Source: Dipteris shenzhenensis (lineage: Eukaryota; Polypodiophyta; Polypodiopsida; Gleicheniales). From it: a stretch of DNA of 64,000 nt. The position numbers were made by a program, and so were the translations under genes. The notes under the pieces are model-generated. The model saw only the letters and a list, made by a program, of their open reading frames with translations, ran no database searches and was not told the origin of the DNA. This document shows positions 20,901 to 31,679 of the stretch, piece by piece. The stretch is taken from assembly GCA_047967505.1 (NCBI GenBank), contig CM106540.1, one strand, 5' to 3'. Within the stretch, counting starts at the first letter, position 1. Each line of letters begins with the position of its first letter.

Positions 20901-22054
20901 TTTTTCTTGATTTGCGGCACATGGCGGACACCATCAAGCATAAATATGCGTCCATCAGGGAATACTATCTGTATACTGCCAATCCCTGCAATCTGACATG
21001 CATAGTTGTTCCCAAGATGAACAACTCCATAAGTACATGTGTAGGAAGTAAACCACTCCCTATGAGGAGTAACATGAAAAGAAGCACCTGAGTCCAAGAG
21101 CCAGGTGTGCATGTCATGGCCATCAATAACCAAAGCATGTGCTATTACAGCAGAAGAGCATAAAACATCGTGTATGTCACTGTCACTGTCCTCTGCTGCA
21201 ACATTCACTGCATCCAAGTCATTTGCCTTGGCCTTGCCTTTGCCTTTGCTTCCATTGCCTGCATCCTTTGTTTCAGCCTTCTTGGCTTTCTGATCCCGTA
21301 TGAACTTGAAGCACTTAGACTTCACATGTCCCTTCTTGCCACAATAAAAGCATTCAATATCCTTTTTGCCACGGGACTGACTGCGGGATTTGGACTTACT
21401 AGCAGATCTCCCCTTCTGCTGAGTCCTGCCTCTATCCTGTACCTGCAAGGCATTTGAAGACTTGCTGCTCGCATTATTCTTCCTGCTCATCTCCTCCATA
21501 AGGAGAGAGCTCTCTACATCAGCGTAAATGAGAGTGACATTCGAATTTGACAGGGTGGTCTTGAAAGTGTCCCAACTCTCAGGGAGGATACACAGCAAGA
21601 AAGTAGCCTTGAACTCCTCATCAAGGTTCAATCCCTGTGCAATCAGCTGTGTAAAGATGGCATTGAACTCACTCAAGTGTGAGGTCATAGCTGTACCTTC
21701 CTTCATGCGAAGATCAACCAGCTTCTTCAACCAATAAACCTTACTGGCTGAGCTCTTTTGGGCATACAATTCTTCTAGCCTTTGCCATAGACCATAAGAG
21801 GTCTTTTCAGCCTGAACATTGAACACAAGAGTGTCAGAAATAGTGAGCATGATAGCTGCCCTTGCGGACAAATCAAGCTCTTCCCAGTCATCAGCTGCCA
21901 TGTCAGATGGCTTGACACCCTTTACCCTTATGGGCTTAGAAATCTTCTTTAACAGAAGTACATTCAAGCACTGTTCTGCCCATAATGCATAATTGTGTGC
22001 TCCTTCCAGTTTCTTTATGTTCAGAATTGAAGATTCACTTCCCCCTGATGCCAT
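17947..22054 (-). pseudogene. Copia-A gag-pol, two 1-bp deletions
   Basis: The start ATG is at 22054 (MASGGSESSILNIKK). Domains in order: gag; zinc knuckle CFYCGKKGHVKSKC (near 21310-21355); protease WLLDSGASFHVT (near 21095); GAG-pre-integrase LWHSRLGHMSVKG; integrase core from LDLVHTDLC through FITFIDDATRKVWV and RSDNGGEY; RT with KARLVAKGF, MDVKTAFLHGDL, YGLKQAPREWYKK and catalytic YVDDMLL (near 18895); RNase H with TDSDYAGNADNRKSTTGYIF and ending LLTKSLPTERFAHC. Compared with Copia-B, one base is missing near 19425 (integrase/RT junction) and one near 18538 (RT/RNase H junction). Both shift the frame; otherwise the coding sequence is open. Confidence 0.93.
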
Positions 22055-23319
22055 ATCAGATAAGGAAAGTACCTGTAGTCGAGCAAGACTGAATAAAATT
22101 CTGATTTCTCAGAAAAAAAAAACTGCTCTATAAAGAGCCAGGAGCACTCACAATAGTGCTGTTTTTTTACTGTCAGGAAAATCTGCAGCAAAACAGTAAA
22201 TGTCCCTGCAAATACTGTACCTACTGACACACTGTACTGTGCTCAAATAGGCATAAACAGTAATTTCAGAATGCTGCAGCTGCTCCACAAGTGCTTTAAC
22301 AGTGCATCATTGGCTGACAAGACACAAAACACTGCTGTAAACACTGCGGTACTGGCTGTACTGATCACTTCTCCCACCTCAGATGAGGTGTTGCACTGAG
22401 TTAATATGCATAAACCACTTGGCAAACACCCAAAAAAAAAATGACACTTCAGCCTGTCACAAAACCTGCAACAGAAAATGGGATAAATCCCAAGCAATCA
22501 CCCTTCTGCCAAGGGGATAAAATGCATCTGAAGATCTCTGTCGGTAACCCAAGTGCTATCAAACAAAATCTGGGCAAAAGCCCCTTGATCTGACACCTGA
22601 ACCAAGTGAAGAACACCTCAACACTGAGGTAGCATGCAATGTGAAAATCTCTCTGACAGAATCAACCAACAGTGTAATGCATATACTGCCCTGTGTAGAA
22701 ATGACATACACAGATCCCAACGTACAAACACTCAGTGAGGAACCTTTTGAGCACTGTCAACGATGGACAGTTAGGGACCGAGTAAACTCGATGCGCCTTG
22801 GCCAAGCGTGGCTCAACTGAGGTTCTCTGAGTGTTGCACAAGAAATGTGACCTGCAAGAAAATGTCACCTCCACACTGCGGAAATCGAGGCAAATGTGTG
22901 CTCTCTGGCACCACACTACCTCAAGGCATACAAAGCATCAACTGCCAGGCAAAAGCCCTATGATCTGCTCACCCGAAAACTGAGATTCAAGCCCAGTAAA
23001 AGCATAAAAGTCCTCTGCAAAATCAAGGCATTTCCTTCACGAAAACAGATAACTGTGCAATCAACCACACACTGTGGTTCTCTTCACCTCAAGCTCGAGG
23101 TAAATGAAGGTACTTGCTGTACTTTCAAGAAAACATAGTTTTGAGAACTGAAGGATGATCCTGAGTGAAGAGCAGAGAGCTCTTTCTTCTTCTTTTTCTT
23201 CCCAAAAAAAAATCCAGCCTGCTGTACTTCCTGTACCTGCGCACGTGTGCAGGGTACGGAATGCCAAAAAAAAAAAAAAGGTTTTCGAATGTTCTCCCTG
23301 ATGCAGCTCCCTGTACCTG

Positions 23320-23660
23320 CGCCGTGTAAATCCGTACGGATGTACGGCTCCTGTACGACGTCCGTACGGCAGGTACGGATGTCCGTACCTGAGCGCGCGC
23401 TGCGCGCTCTGACTCTCTGCGCGGCCTGGTGCTGTGCATTGGCTGCCCCTGCGCAGGCTAGCAGCTAGCAGCTGCTGCTGTAGCTCTAGCTGCGTGAGCA
23501 GCTGCGCTGCTCGTGCTGCTCCGCTTGCCGCCGCCCGTGCTCACGCTGCCCTGCTCGCCTCCGCGCTGCGCCGCTGTGCTCCGCTTGCCGCCGGTGCTGC
23601 CTGCAGACCTGCGACGCCCGTCCGTACGGATGTACGGACGATGTACGTCCGTACGGCGCT
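23320..23660 (-). repeat. GTACGG-rich stretches in the Copia-A leader
   Basis: CCGTACGG and GTACGG/CCGTAC units cluster at 23325-23392 and 23620-23660, separated by a GC-rich stretch with many GCTGC and GCGC units. They occupy the same leader position as the GTACGG arrays of Copia-1, Copia-B and Copia-G. Confidence 0.8.
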
Positions 23661-23781
23661 GTCACCTGCTGACCCGCACCCGCGCCCTGCTCACGCTGCC
23701 CGCGTGCTGGCTCGTTGGCCCTTGCAGAGGCTAGGTAGAGGTCGAAGGGGGTGGGTAGGCAAGGGTAGAGGGAGAGAAGAG

Positions 23782-23793
23782 GCTCTGATACCA
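23782..23793 (-). other. Primer-binding site of Copia-A
   Basis: TGGTATCAGAGC on the minus strand, two bases inside the 5' LTR; complementary to initiator Met-tRNA. Confidence 0.92.
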
Positions 23794-23795
23794 GT

Positions 23796-23995
23796 TAAAG
23801 GCCTAGAAGGGGGAAGAATGGCAAGAGGGAGAGAGTGTGAGAGAGAGAAGACTCAAGTGTGCGGGTGTGAAGTGATGAGCCACAGCACAAACTCATTAGT
23901 TTTATTAGGATTAGGTTTTACCCTATGACTGTCTTAAGACAGTCATAGATGTCTTATCTTTAATAAAGGGGTGGCAATGTGCCTTTACCCCAACA
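23796..23995 (-). repeat. 5' LTR of Copia-A
   Basis: 200 bp, matching 17648-17847 except about four substitutions. The palindrome is at 23923-23948. The same atypical TA inner end is present, so it predates this insertion. Confidence 0.93.
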
Positions 23996-24000
23996 GATCT

Positions 24001-25212
24001 CTCAAGAGGGATGCCGATAACTGGCTCTCCAAAAGTAGAGGATGGGAGGCTAGAGAGGTCCTCCAAAGCGGAAAATGAGTTCCGTTGAGCCAGTCGTGGG
24101 GAGGGGGTACGAAGGTTTCCTACCGAAGCAGGAAGAGAATGTAAGACCCCCTTCCCTCTGTCCAAAGAGGGAGGCACCTGTACTGGATCCTGATCAAAAA
24201 GTGGTGCGGACGAGGTGCCAACAACCTGGGCTGCTGAAGAAGGTACAGCCTGATCCAAGGATGGAGTCGAACAAGGCTCCTGAACACTAGTCTCCTCCCG
24301 AGGCTCCAAGGGGGTAGCCTACGAAGAGGTGGAGGTGTGAACTAAAGTAAGTAGAGGGCCTAACCGCGACCGGAACCCACCGTGGGTCAAAGGTGGTGCG
24401 GGGTGCCGAAGGGACTCGAGTAGCCCTAGGAGGGGGGGGAGCCCGTGTCTGAGGCGGTGTCTGTGGAGCGGTAGGTCCTGCTCCTGCTCTTTGTCGTAAG
24501 CTAGTACGAGCTGGTTGCTTTCTGGGCTTCTTTTTCTTCTTTGGGCAATCTCTGGCGAAGTGCCCCGAGGATATGCAAATCTTGCACTGGTCCTGCCGAC
24601 CTGCAACCTCGAATTTTTGGCGGAAGAAAGACCCATCGGGTCGCTGTAGCATGATGTGGTCATCTGAAATATTGGGGTCCTGGACAATGACCCTAACCCT
24701 GGGTACCCCGTCCATCCTGACTGCCTCAGCAGCCGAAGAGGGCTCGCCAGGGAGAGGGGGGATCTCTGCTACCACACCAAACCTCTCGCCAATAACTGAA
24801 AGAAGCCGATGATAAACTGAGGGAAGACCAGGGAACCTGATGAAAACAGAAACTCCCTGCTTGTCCTCTTCAACTGGGTCAAATCCCAGTTGAAAAGGAA
24901 ACAAAAAAATCCTCCTGTAGCCTAGAAGAGTAGGTCTCTCGTGACGTCCGGGGAATCTAGGCACACCTGAAAGAAACCCCGTCCCAACAAACGAACATCC
25001 TTGAGGTGGGGGGCGAGGTCCTGAGGAAGCGCCGCCAGAATCCAATCTCTAGCTTGTGACCTGGAGGGGTGTGAGCCATGAATGCGTGCGAAGAGAGTCG
25101 TGGAACACTCATGCGCCAAATCCTTTTGCAAGTGTTGCAGCTCGTCTTTTGAAAAAGTGACAGTTCTCGCGGCCGGTGTGAGTGGAGACGGATTGACTAA
25201 ATGGGAATCCAT
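24001..25212 (-). pseudogene. LINE ORF1 (DUF4283 and CCHC zinc knuckle), main part
   Basis: ORF1 starts at the ATG at 25212 (MDSHLVNPSPLTP). An N-terminal DUF4283-like segment includes RDWILAALPQDLAPHLKDVR and GRGFFQVCLDSPD. A middle region in a second frame contains GVSVFIRFPGLPSVYHRLL and the zinc knuckle CKICISSGHFARDC followed by KKKKKP. The C-terminal part contains FSALEDLSSLPSSTFGEP. This RNA-binding protein would coat LINE RNA. A frameshift near 24920-25045 separates the first two parts. The coding sequence is split by Copia-A at 24000 and continues at 17642. Confidence 0.82.
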
Positions 25213-25259
25213 TCATCAATCGAGGTGTGTTGGCCGATTCAAACACAAAAAATAAAAAA

Positions 25260-25901
25260 CTCCGTCCGCTTTCCTGAAACCCAGGAGACCCCTATAAGAG
25301 AATAGGGGTACTCCAGATGAAGGAGTGGGTGAAGGAAGAAGGGAGAGAGAAGAAGAAGCCAAGGAGTCAGCAAGGGGGCAGCAAGGAGGAGGAGGGGAGA
25401 GGAGGGGAGGATAGAGGAGATGAGGAGTGGAGGAGAGGAGTAGAGGAGAGGGGAAGGAGGAGAGGAGAGGGGAGGAGAGGGGGCCTCGAGCGGGGGGGGG
25501 GGGGGGGAAGCAAGGAAGAACAGGGGGGGCGAAGAGGGGACGGGGGGGGGACGTGCAGGCAGCAGCACAGGGGAGTAGGCTGCAGCGGGGGGGAAGCAGA
25601 CTGCAGCGCAGGGGGGGGAGGCTGCAGCAGGTAGGAGGGAGGGACAGCGCGCAGGGGAGAGGGCAGCGCGGGGGAAGGGGGCAGCGCAGGTAGGAGGGGG
25701 CAGCGAGGAGGGAAGGGAGGGGGCAGCGAGGAGGGAGCAGGAGAAGCAGCAGGAGGAGCGGGGAGAGGAGCAGCAGCAGGGAGGAGGAGCAGCAGGAGGG
25801 AAGGGAGGGGGCAGCGAGGAGGGGAGCAGGAGGAGCAGCAGGAGGAGCGGGGAGAGGAGAGCAGCAGGAGGAGCAGGGAGAGGAATTTCTTCACTCTTTT
25901 C
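25260..25901 (-). other. Pyrimidine-rich 5' leader of the LINE
   Basis: Almost pure purine on the + strand (GGAGG, GCAGCAGGAGG and long G runs such as 25492-25506), hence CT-rich in the LINE transcript. It lies just upstream of ORF1. The Leu/Pro/Ser-rich and Gly/Arg-rich open frames in it are low-complexity artefacts. G-runs on the host strand could form G-quadruplexes. Confidence 0.75.
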
Positions 25902-25917
25902 CCCTCAAGTGGAGATT
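25902..25917. repeat. LINE target-site duplication, right copy
   Basis: CCCTCAAGTGGAGATT, identical to 13084-13099; marks the 5' end of the LINE. Confidence 0.93.
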
Positions 25918-26040
25918 GATCATAGCTCCCTTACTAATGGCTCCAAATTGGGACATTGAATTCCATGTGCGTAAGGATAGTTCCAAATATGCAGTACAGC
26001 TAAATGGGATTTTGTGGTTGTGCATTTCTCTCATGCAGTT
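25902..26040 (+). pseudogene. Gypsy-H fragment, right part
   Basis: After the LINE the frame resumes with IIAPLLMAPNWDIEFHVRKD, the APIL-PDW--PF start of the RNase H domain that follows directly on the left part. Similarity fades near 26040, where sequence in the opposite orientation begins. Confidence 0.8.
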
Positions 26041-27000
26041 GATCTTTGAGGGGTCCACTCTAAGCTCACAATGTGCTTGAGATATTCAACTTTTAAGCCT
26101 TAAAAGTGGGTTTGCTGGCCTTAACATTAAGTTGATGCAACCTCAAGATTTCTAGCACTCGTTTGACATGCTCGATGTGCTCTTGCTGGAAATGAGATGT
26201 CATAAAAAAATCTAGCACATATTGGAATAGAAGTGGCTGTAACCTCCTGTTCATTAGTGCTTGAAAGATGGCCAGCGTATCGGTCAATCTAGATGGCACT
26301 CATATAGGCCTCTTTTTGTGAGGAAGGCTGCTCCCCTTACAATCATCCCCCCCGCACCCCCCCCCCCCCCCTTCTCCTCTCTTTTCTTACCCTGCTCATT
26401 AGTGCTTGAAAGATGGCCGGTGTATTACTCAATCTAGATGGCATTCATATAGGCCACTTTTTGTGAGGAAGGCTGTTCCCTCCCCCCTCTCCCTTTTTCC
26501 CTTTTTCCGCTAGGCCGAGAATGGAAGGATGTTTGCTGCTCATCAACCTCTTTCACCCCTAGTTGGTGGTATCCTGACCTTGGATTCAGGTTCATATAAT
26601 GAAAAACTGAGCACCTTTGAGCTCATTCAACATGTCATCGGTCCTAGGGATGGAGACTTGTTTAATAGCAGCGTTGTTGAGATCTCTGTAATCAATCATC
26701 TCAAGGTGACCAGAAAGTTGGACACGGGATATCTAGTCTCCATGTCTTCTACTGTGAAAAAATGGTACAAGGAAAACAAGCTGTGAACCCAAGGAGCAAG
26801 GTCTCTACCGTCTATATAGTGATAGCTAGAGTAGCGATACTCCACGCCCATAGATAATCACATCTTGTACGTGGACTGTAATCTTTTGTCCTCTAAGGGG
26901 GAGAGTGATTCAGAGTGCAAAGGAAGTCGAGAAAGTTGCTGCCATTGTGCTTCTTAATGCCAAAGCTAGAGGTCGGAATTCCCACGACAAATGGATCTCG
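26041..27000 (-). pseudogene. Gypsy-I reverse transcriptase fragment (decayed)
   Basis: Minus strand. From high to low coordinate: a palm segment near 26560-26700 (DYRDLNNAAIKQVSIPR, DDMLNELKGAQFF), then MPSRL--T-AIFQALM twice, VLDFF in place of the catalytic V-DD, and HIEHVKRVLEILRLHQL. Order and wording are those of Gypsy RT. Stops, frame changes and an 80-bp partial duplication (26254-26333 and 26396-26479) show heavy decay. C-runs lie at 26348-26371. Confidence 0.75.
26254..26479. repeat. Partial duplication of RT sequence in Gypsy-I
   Basis: Two copies of about 80-85 bp starting CATTAGTGCTTGAAAGATGG, about 89% alike by eye, separated by a C-rich stretch. Each encodes the MPSRL...FQALM motif of the RT on the minus strand. 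Confidence 0.75.
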
Positions 27001-27434
27001 ATCTACTCATGAAAAGGCGAAGAAAGAAAGAAGAAAAGTTTATTGATGTTTGTAGAAGGCCAAAAAACCTTGCAAGACCAAAGGTTTTAAAGCATCATGA
27101 GATTACACCTCCCATAGAAGTAAAGGTCTCCATGTGCTAGAAGTAATTTCTCTTTAGCACGTGCCATGTGTCTATCATGAGTAACTTGAGCTCCACCCAG
27201 ACCTAACTGGGGTCCCATCAAGGGTCTCAATGTCTTTGGAACATGTTCAAGGTCTACTACTGGCATCCTTGATTCCTCTCTACAAGGTGTACTCGTGGGC
27301 GATATGGCACAGTTTGGCACTGAGCTGCGGCAATGATAGTGCGTCGGATGGGCGAGCAGCTAGCTCATTGCATTGTAGCCTTGAGGCTTTGACATTTGCA
27401 GGGCACTTAATTTTTTGGGGAATTTTCATTTGCA
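27001..27434. other. Unassigned repeat-like sequence
   Basis: No domain recognised. The last 130 bases before 27435 probably are leader of the Copia-J gag that follows. A 77-residue minus-strand frame at 27087-27320 matches nothing I know. Confidence 0.4.
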
Positions 27435-28040
27435 ATGGCAAACCATGAGTCATTTGGAAGCTTGCTACTGAGGATAGACTTAATGGTATCGGCTATCCCG
27501 TGGGTCATACTCGGTGCGTCACTTGGTGGTGTCTAGAAACTCTTGGGGAATTGTATCTGGATTAGAGACTGACCTGTCTCTCCAGCAAAGGCACTTGCTG
27601 CCACTGCAACCACTACCAAGTGGTGCTACAGCTACCACTGCCACTTCTGGTTCATCTACGATTGCTCCTGCAGTGCTTCTCACACTTGAACAGATTCGTT
27701 GGGATTCGAGAGATGCAAGACAGCCAAGGCTGCGTGGTATATTTTGGCCAACCTCTATCGAATTCCGAATGAGGCCAGAGTTGCCTATTTGTGCATGCAA
27801 CACAATGGTGATGCCTACCTCACACAGATTAAGGATTATAGAGAGCAGCTCATCAATGTTGATGAGATTGTCCTCCCAAATTCATAGGTAGTGTCTATGA
27901 CATTTGATGGGTCCCTGACTTATACCAGGGATTTGCTACTACATTGAGGCTAGTGGCCATGGATAACCCCAAGTACCATTCTTTCGATCGACTTGTTTCC
28001 ATTTATAAAAGAAAAGAGGGAAGATAGAGAGAGTGGAAAA
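27435..28040 (+). pseudogene. Copia-J gag fragment (Copia-1 family)
   Basis: Starts at ATG 27435 with MANHESFGSLL, then, across frameshifts, wording parallel to Copia-1 and Copia-G gag: QIRWDSRDARQ, NEARVAYL, QIKDYREQLINVDEIVLPNS, and LPDLYQGFATTLRL-like wording up to about 28000. The fragment ends before the zinc knuckle. It is a heavily decayed relative of the Copia-1 family on the host-sense strand. Confidence 0.75.
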
Positions 28041-28046
28041 AAAGGG

Positions 28047-29694
28047 TGAAAGATAAGCTCAGGAGACTATTAGTTCTTTTCAAAAGATTCAATGCCCATT
28101 CACATGAAGTCTTCCTCTTCACAAAACTCTAGATGCAAGATACATTCAAAGAGATCCTCCTCGTCTAACAGAGTTATTCCTTCCAGCATTTACAATTTCA
28201 AAAAATTATTTGCGTAAGTATAAGTCTCTTGATGAGAGTGCCCATAAACTCAAGACTACCACCCACTAGCTATGTGAAACCGGCCTCTAATCACTCAGAG
28301 GGCAGTGGAACTAAACCTTTAATAACTTCAGCACTTATTTACAGCTCACAAAGCATATATCACAACCATTAACCGTTGCATGATCACCATTTGGCATTTA
28401 CCCATTTGTTCATAAACAAAACCACTGAAAAAGGGATGGAGGCTAGAATGCCCCTGCTCAACAAACATAGACAAGTGCACCCGATTGGCCCCAAACACCG
28501 TGGCGCCCCTTTTGGTATTTCTTTATATTTCACAGTGAAATGATTACAAGTTGCATTTGGGAGACCTTCCCTGCAACTGAGCACGCAGCCCCAATTCACT
28601 GAGCCTTCGCAAGGCTTTCAAGCATAGAACACCATCACATAAGTGCACTTAACCCATAGGCTCAATCCAAAAACATTCTCTTTTCCGAGTGCAATTTCAT
28701 TGGCTGTCCAGATGCAATCACATTGCACCTCAGCTGCACTCTCTTTGAGTGGTTTCCAGATGGCATTCACAAAGCTTTTCAAAGCTCCAAAATAAAATCA
28801 ACAAAGTACCCAACCAAAGAATGACTCATGTAGCACTGCCTGGGCACCTGTGAACCTAGAAAGAGGCGGGACATGAGGCCAACCAATAGCTTATGGCAAA
28901 AAGAAATTGCAGTAGCAAATCACAACTCACCAAGCCCTGAAAACTTGAACCAAGTCCTCAATCGCCAAGAGGACATAGTAGCCAATGCCCAATTGCATTC
29001 TCAGCCAAAGAGGAGTGCAAAGGCATGAAGAAAGAGCATTTACAAGAGCCGACCAGCAAGAATTCCACTGAAAAATGCGAAAAGAAGCACTTCTGTCGCG
29101 AGGAAGTGGGAGTTCTTGGGCTCAAAAGAAGCGTGCTTTAGAGAGGAATGCATTGAGAAGGTTTTGGAGAAGTTTCATCGTCGGAAAGTCCTCCAAAATT
29201 GAGAAAAACTAGTCAACCAGCGCGTGGGACTACTTGAAATTCAACAGAAAGCTATAGCTTTGCAAGAGGAGAGGCCCAGGAGGCTGTTGAAGCAAAATGG
29301 TCTAGAAAAAGCAACTTTTGCAAATTCGACCAGCAAAAGAAGTGCTCAACTTTGCCCGTTCTACCAAACGCACGGAGGGAAAAGCATATCATTGCGAAGG
29401 GGAGGCAAAGGGGAAGCCATTGGGCCAAACGGAAGTTGAGGAATCCAAACAGGTGAGGAGTTATGAAAACGGAATTCAGGTGAAGGAGGCTGAAAAACCA
29501 GTCCAAAATCTCAACAAAGAGAGAAGATGAGAGAGAAAACCACACATGTGAAGTTTAGAAGGCCCAGGAAGGTCCAAGGATGGCAAAGGAGCATGTAGAA
29601 CGCACTAGAGCCACCTGGAACTCTAGGGGGGCCACTGAAGGTACATGACTCTCTCGGGGGCCCATTAAAAACGCCATGTCATCATTTCCCAACA
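28047..29694 (-). repeat. Possible LTR or unassigned repeat, 1.65 kb
   Basis: No coding domain recognised. On the minus strand the block begins TGTTGGGAAATGATG at 29694, right after a purine stretch (AGAAGAGTGG), as a 3' LTR would after a polypurine tract. A matching ...TTTCA end could be at 28047. Without a second copy in the window this remains a guess. Confidence 0.35.
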
Positions 29695-29779
29695 ACCACT
29701 CTTCTAATTCCTTGGAATGCCTTTGGGCCTAGGGATTAATTATGCTTATGAGCTAGGCACCATGCCGCGTTTAATTACA

Positions 29780-30375
29780 CATTATTATGGCACAAAGTGG
29801 GCTTGTTTGCTAAACCTGCAAATTATTGTCCACAATCCATCATGTCCAGTAGGAGTACATGGAAGATCAAACACAAAATCCATAGCTATGCTTTGCCATG
29901 GTCTATCTGGAATTGGCAAAGGGTGTAACAACCCAAGTGCATCCTGCCTGTCAAACTTTACTTTCTGACAAACCATGCATATTCTCACATATTCTTCCAC
30001 ATCTTTCCTCAAAGATGGCCAATAAAAGTATTGCTCCATTACTGTAATTGTTGCTGTAATTCCCCGATGTCCTGCATATGGAGGAGCATGACTTTCCATT
30101 ATGACTTTCTGTTGCATTTGATCAGTGACACAGAGTCGTCCATGCATCAAAATGAAACCCTCTTTCAACATATAGTGATCATGCCTTTGACCATTAGAAA
30201 GTTGATCATAAATAGTTGAAAAATCAGCATCATTAACATACTGATCTTTCATCACATCTAACACATTGTTGTAAGCAATGCTCACTGCTAAAACACTGGG
30301 TTTCTTGGAGACTGCTTCAGGGTGTGGTTTCCTGGAAAGTGCATCAGCCACGACATTTTTGTTACCCGGCACATA
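29780..30375 (-). pseudogene. Gypsy-K integrase fragment
   Basis: A 195-residue open frame on the minus strand begins GNKNVVADALSRK (end of RNase H). It contains the HHCC zinc-binding region (HAPPYAGHRGITATITVMEQ with CMVCQKVK) and the start of the integrase core (IAMDFVFDLP, WTIICRFSKQAHFVP), where it stops. The wording is of the chromovirus type and differs from the adjoining Tat-like integrase. The frame is open, so this fragment is younger than its neighbours or was cut recently. Confidence 0.85.
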
Positions 30376-31361
30376 TTTTCATACATTTCATTGGGTTTGT
30401 CATCCAACTTCATTAGTGTTTGAAGGGCTAGAATCTCCACGTCCAATGTAATAAAGCTTCCTTTCCGTAGATCAAATGATAAGGAGAAAACTTAGTTCCT
30501 TCCTTCACAGCAATGTGGTATGCCTACAAAGTCCATGATACTGCTAAATCCCAAGTCTTCTAAAAAACTCTCATCATCTTTCCCATTATCCCTATAAGCT
30601 CACCATTAAAATACTCATCCATGGCATTGCATCGTGGATAGTGTGGAGTGGCATACCTGTGCTTAATTTTTAGCTTATCACACAAAAGATCCATTAATTC
30701 ACTCCTAAACCCGGGACCTCTATCTGAAACTATTTCCCAGAGGTACACCAAAACGACAGCAAATCTCTTCATAAATAAACTTACACACCGTCTTTGCATT
30801 TACAGCCTTCACAGCCTTGCTGTCATAGGCATGGGTCCTATCGCATCCACACCCCACTTTTTGAAAATATTGAAAGCAATTACAACATTCCTTAATTCCG
30901 GATAAAGAACTCTCTTCCCCATTTGCTGACATTGGTGACAAGATCTACACCAGTGTCTCACATCCGGCTGGAGAGACGGCCATATGTAACCTAAAGTTAG
31001 AATCTTCCTCAGCATAGTTTTGAAAGCAAAATGACCACCACAAACACCTTCATGATTTGCTTCAAGTATATGTAAAATCTCTTGTTGCCATGGTATCCTT
31101 CTGAGTATCGTGTCAATCCGGTGCATATAAAGAACATCATTAGTCAAGCGATAAGGTTGACAACACTTGATAAACCTATACCTCTGATGCTTGGGAACTT
31201 CTGGAGGAACTTTTCTTGTCATCAAAAAAATTTCCTGCTTAAACAACCCTTCTCTTCCTCTGTAGAGAGGCTCTTGTATTCTCATAGCATTCACACAAAC
31301 ATCAACCAGACTTTGGGCTGCAGCATGTGCTTCCTGATTTTGATCTCTTCCCACATGACAC
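30376..31361 (-). pseudogene. Tat-like Gypsy-L integrase (3' part of the element)
   Basis: Minus strand, left of Copia-B. Frames from 31350 down carry HVGRDQNQEAHAAAQSLVD (end of the second RNase H), the zinc finger (NHEGVCGGHFAFKTML, CRSCHQCQQ), KKWGVDAIGPMPM, then AKTVCKFIYEEICCRFG, VSDRGPGFRSELMDLL and YHPRCN-like YPRCNAMDEYFNGEL, and a C-terminal part near 30400-30560. Frameshifts occur near 30800-30930 and 30560. At 30375 it meets Gypsy-K. Confidence 0.85.
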
Positions 31362-31559
31362 TGAAGGGAGAAGAAATGGGGGAGAAGTACAAGAGGGAGA
31401 GAGTGTGAGAGAGAGAAAAAACTCCAAAAGTGCGGGTGTAGTGATAAGCCACACCACAAACTCTTAAGTTTTATTAGGATTAGGTTTTCCCCCTATGACT
31501 GTCTTAAGACAGTCATAGGTGTCATATCTTTAATAAAGGGGTGGCAATGTACCCCAACA
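31362..31559 (-). repeat. 3' LTR of Copia-B
   Basis: 198 bp, from TGAAGGG (complement of ...CCCTTCA) to CCCCAACA (complement of TGTTGGGG). It contains the same 26-bp palindrome as Copia-A at 31493-31518. The polypurine tract lies at about 31561-31570. Confidence 0.93.
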
Positions 31560-31679
31560 ACCTCCCACCTAAAGGCCAATATGCCTAAAGGGGAGAAAAG
31601 AATAAAAATTACAGCAATATACAGTTACTGTATACAAGACCATAAAATAAGAGTGGTCTCATCCTAATCCCATGATGTG

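Larger units (their letters stand above)
17648..23995 (-). mobile_element. Copia-A retrotransposon, full length (6348 bp)
   Basis: Complete Ty1/Copia element inside LINE ORF1, flanked by the 5-bp duplication GATCT (17643-17647 and 23996-24000). It has two 200-bp LTRs, a primer-binding site, a 1.7-kb leader and one gag-pol frame broken by two single-base deletions. By eye the LTRs differ at about 4 of 200 positions, so the insertion is not very recent. It is of the same family as Copia-B. Confidence 0.95.
13100..25901 (-). mobile_element. L1-type LINE, about 6.4 kb without its Copia-A insert
   Basis: A complete plant L1-clade LINE on the minus strand. The A-rich tail (T-tracts on +) is at about 13100-13120 and a pyrimidine-rich 5' leader ends at 25901. 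It is flanked by a perfect 16-bp target duplication CCCTCAAGTGGAGATT (13084-13099 and 25902-25917). It carries ORF1 and ORF2 and was later interrupted by Copia-A. Subtracting Copia-A and its 5-bp duplication leaves about 6.45 kb, a normal full length. Confidence 0.93.

Noticed and set aside
25317-25894. Open frames of Gly/Arg/Glu-rich and Leu/Pro/Ser-rich proteins
   Set aside because: Low-complexity reading of the purine-rich LINE leader.
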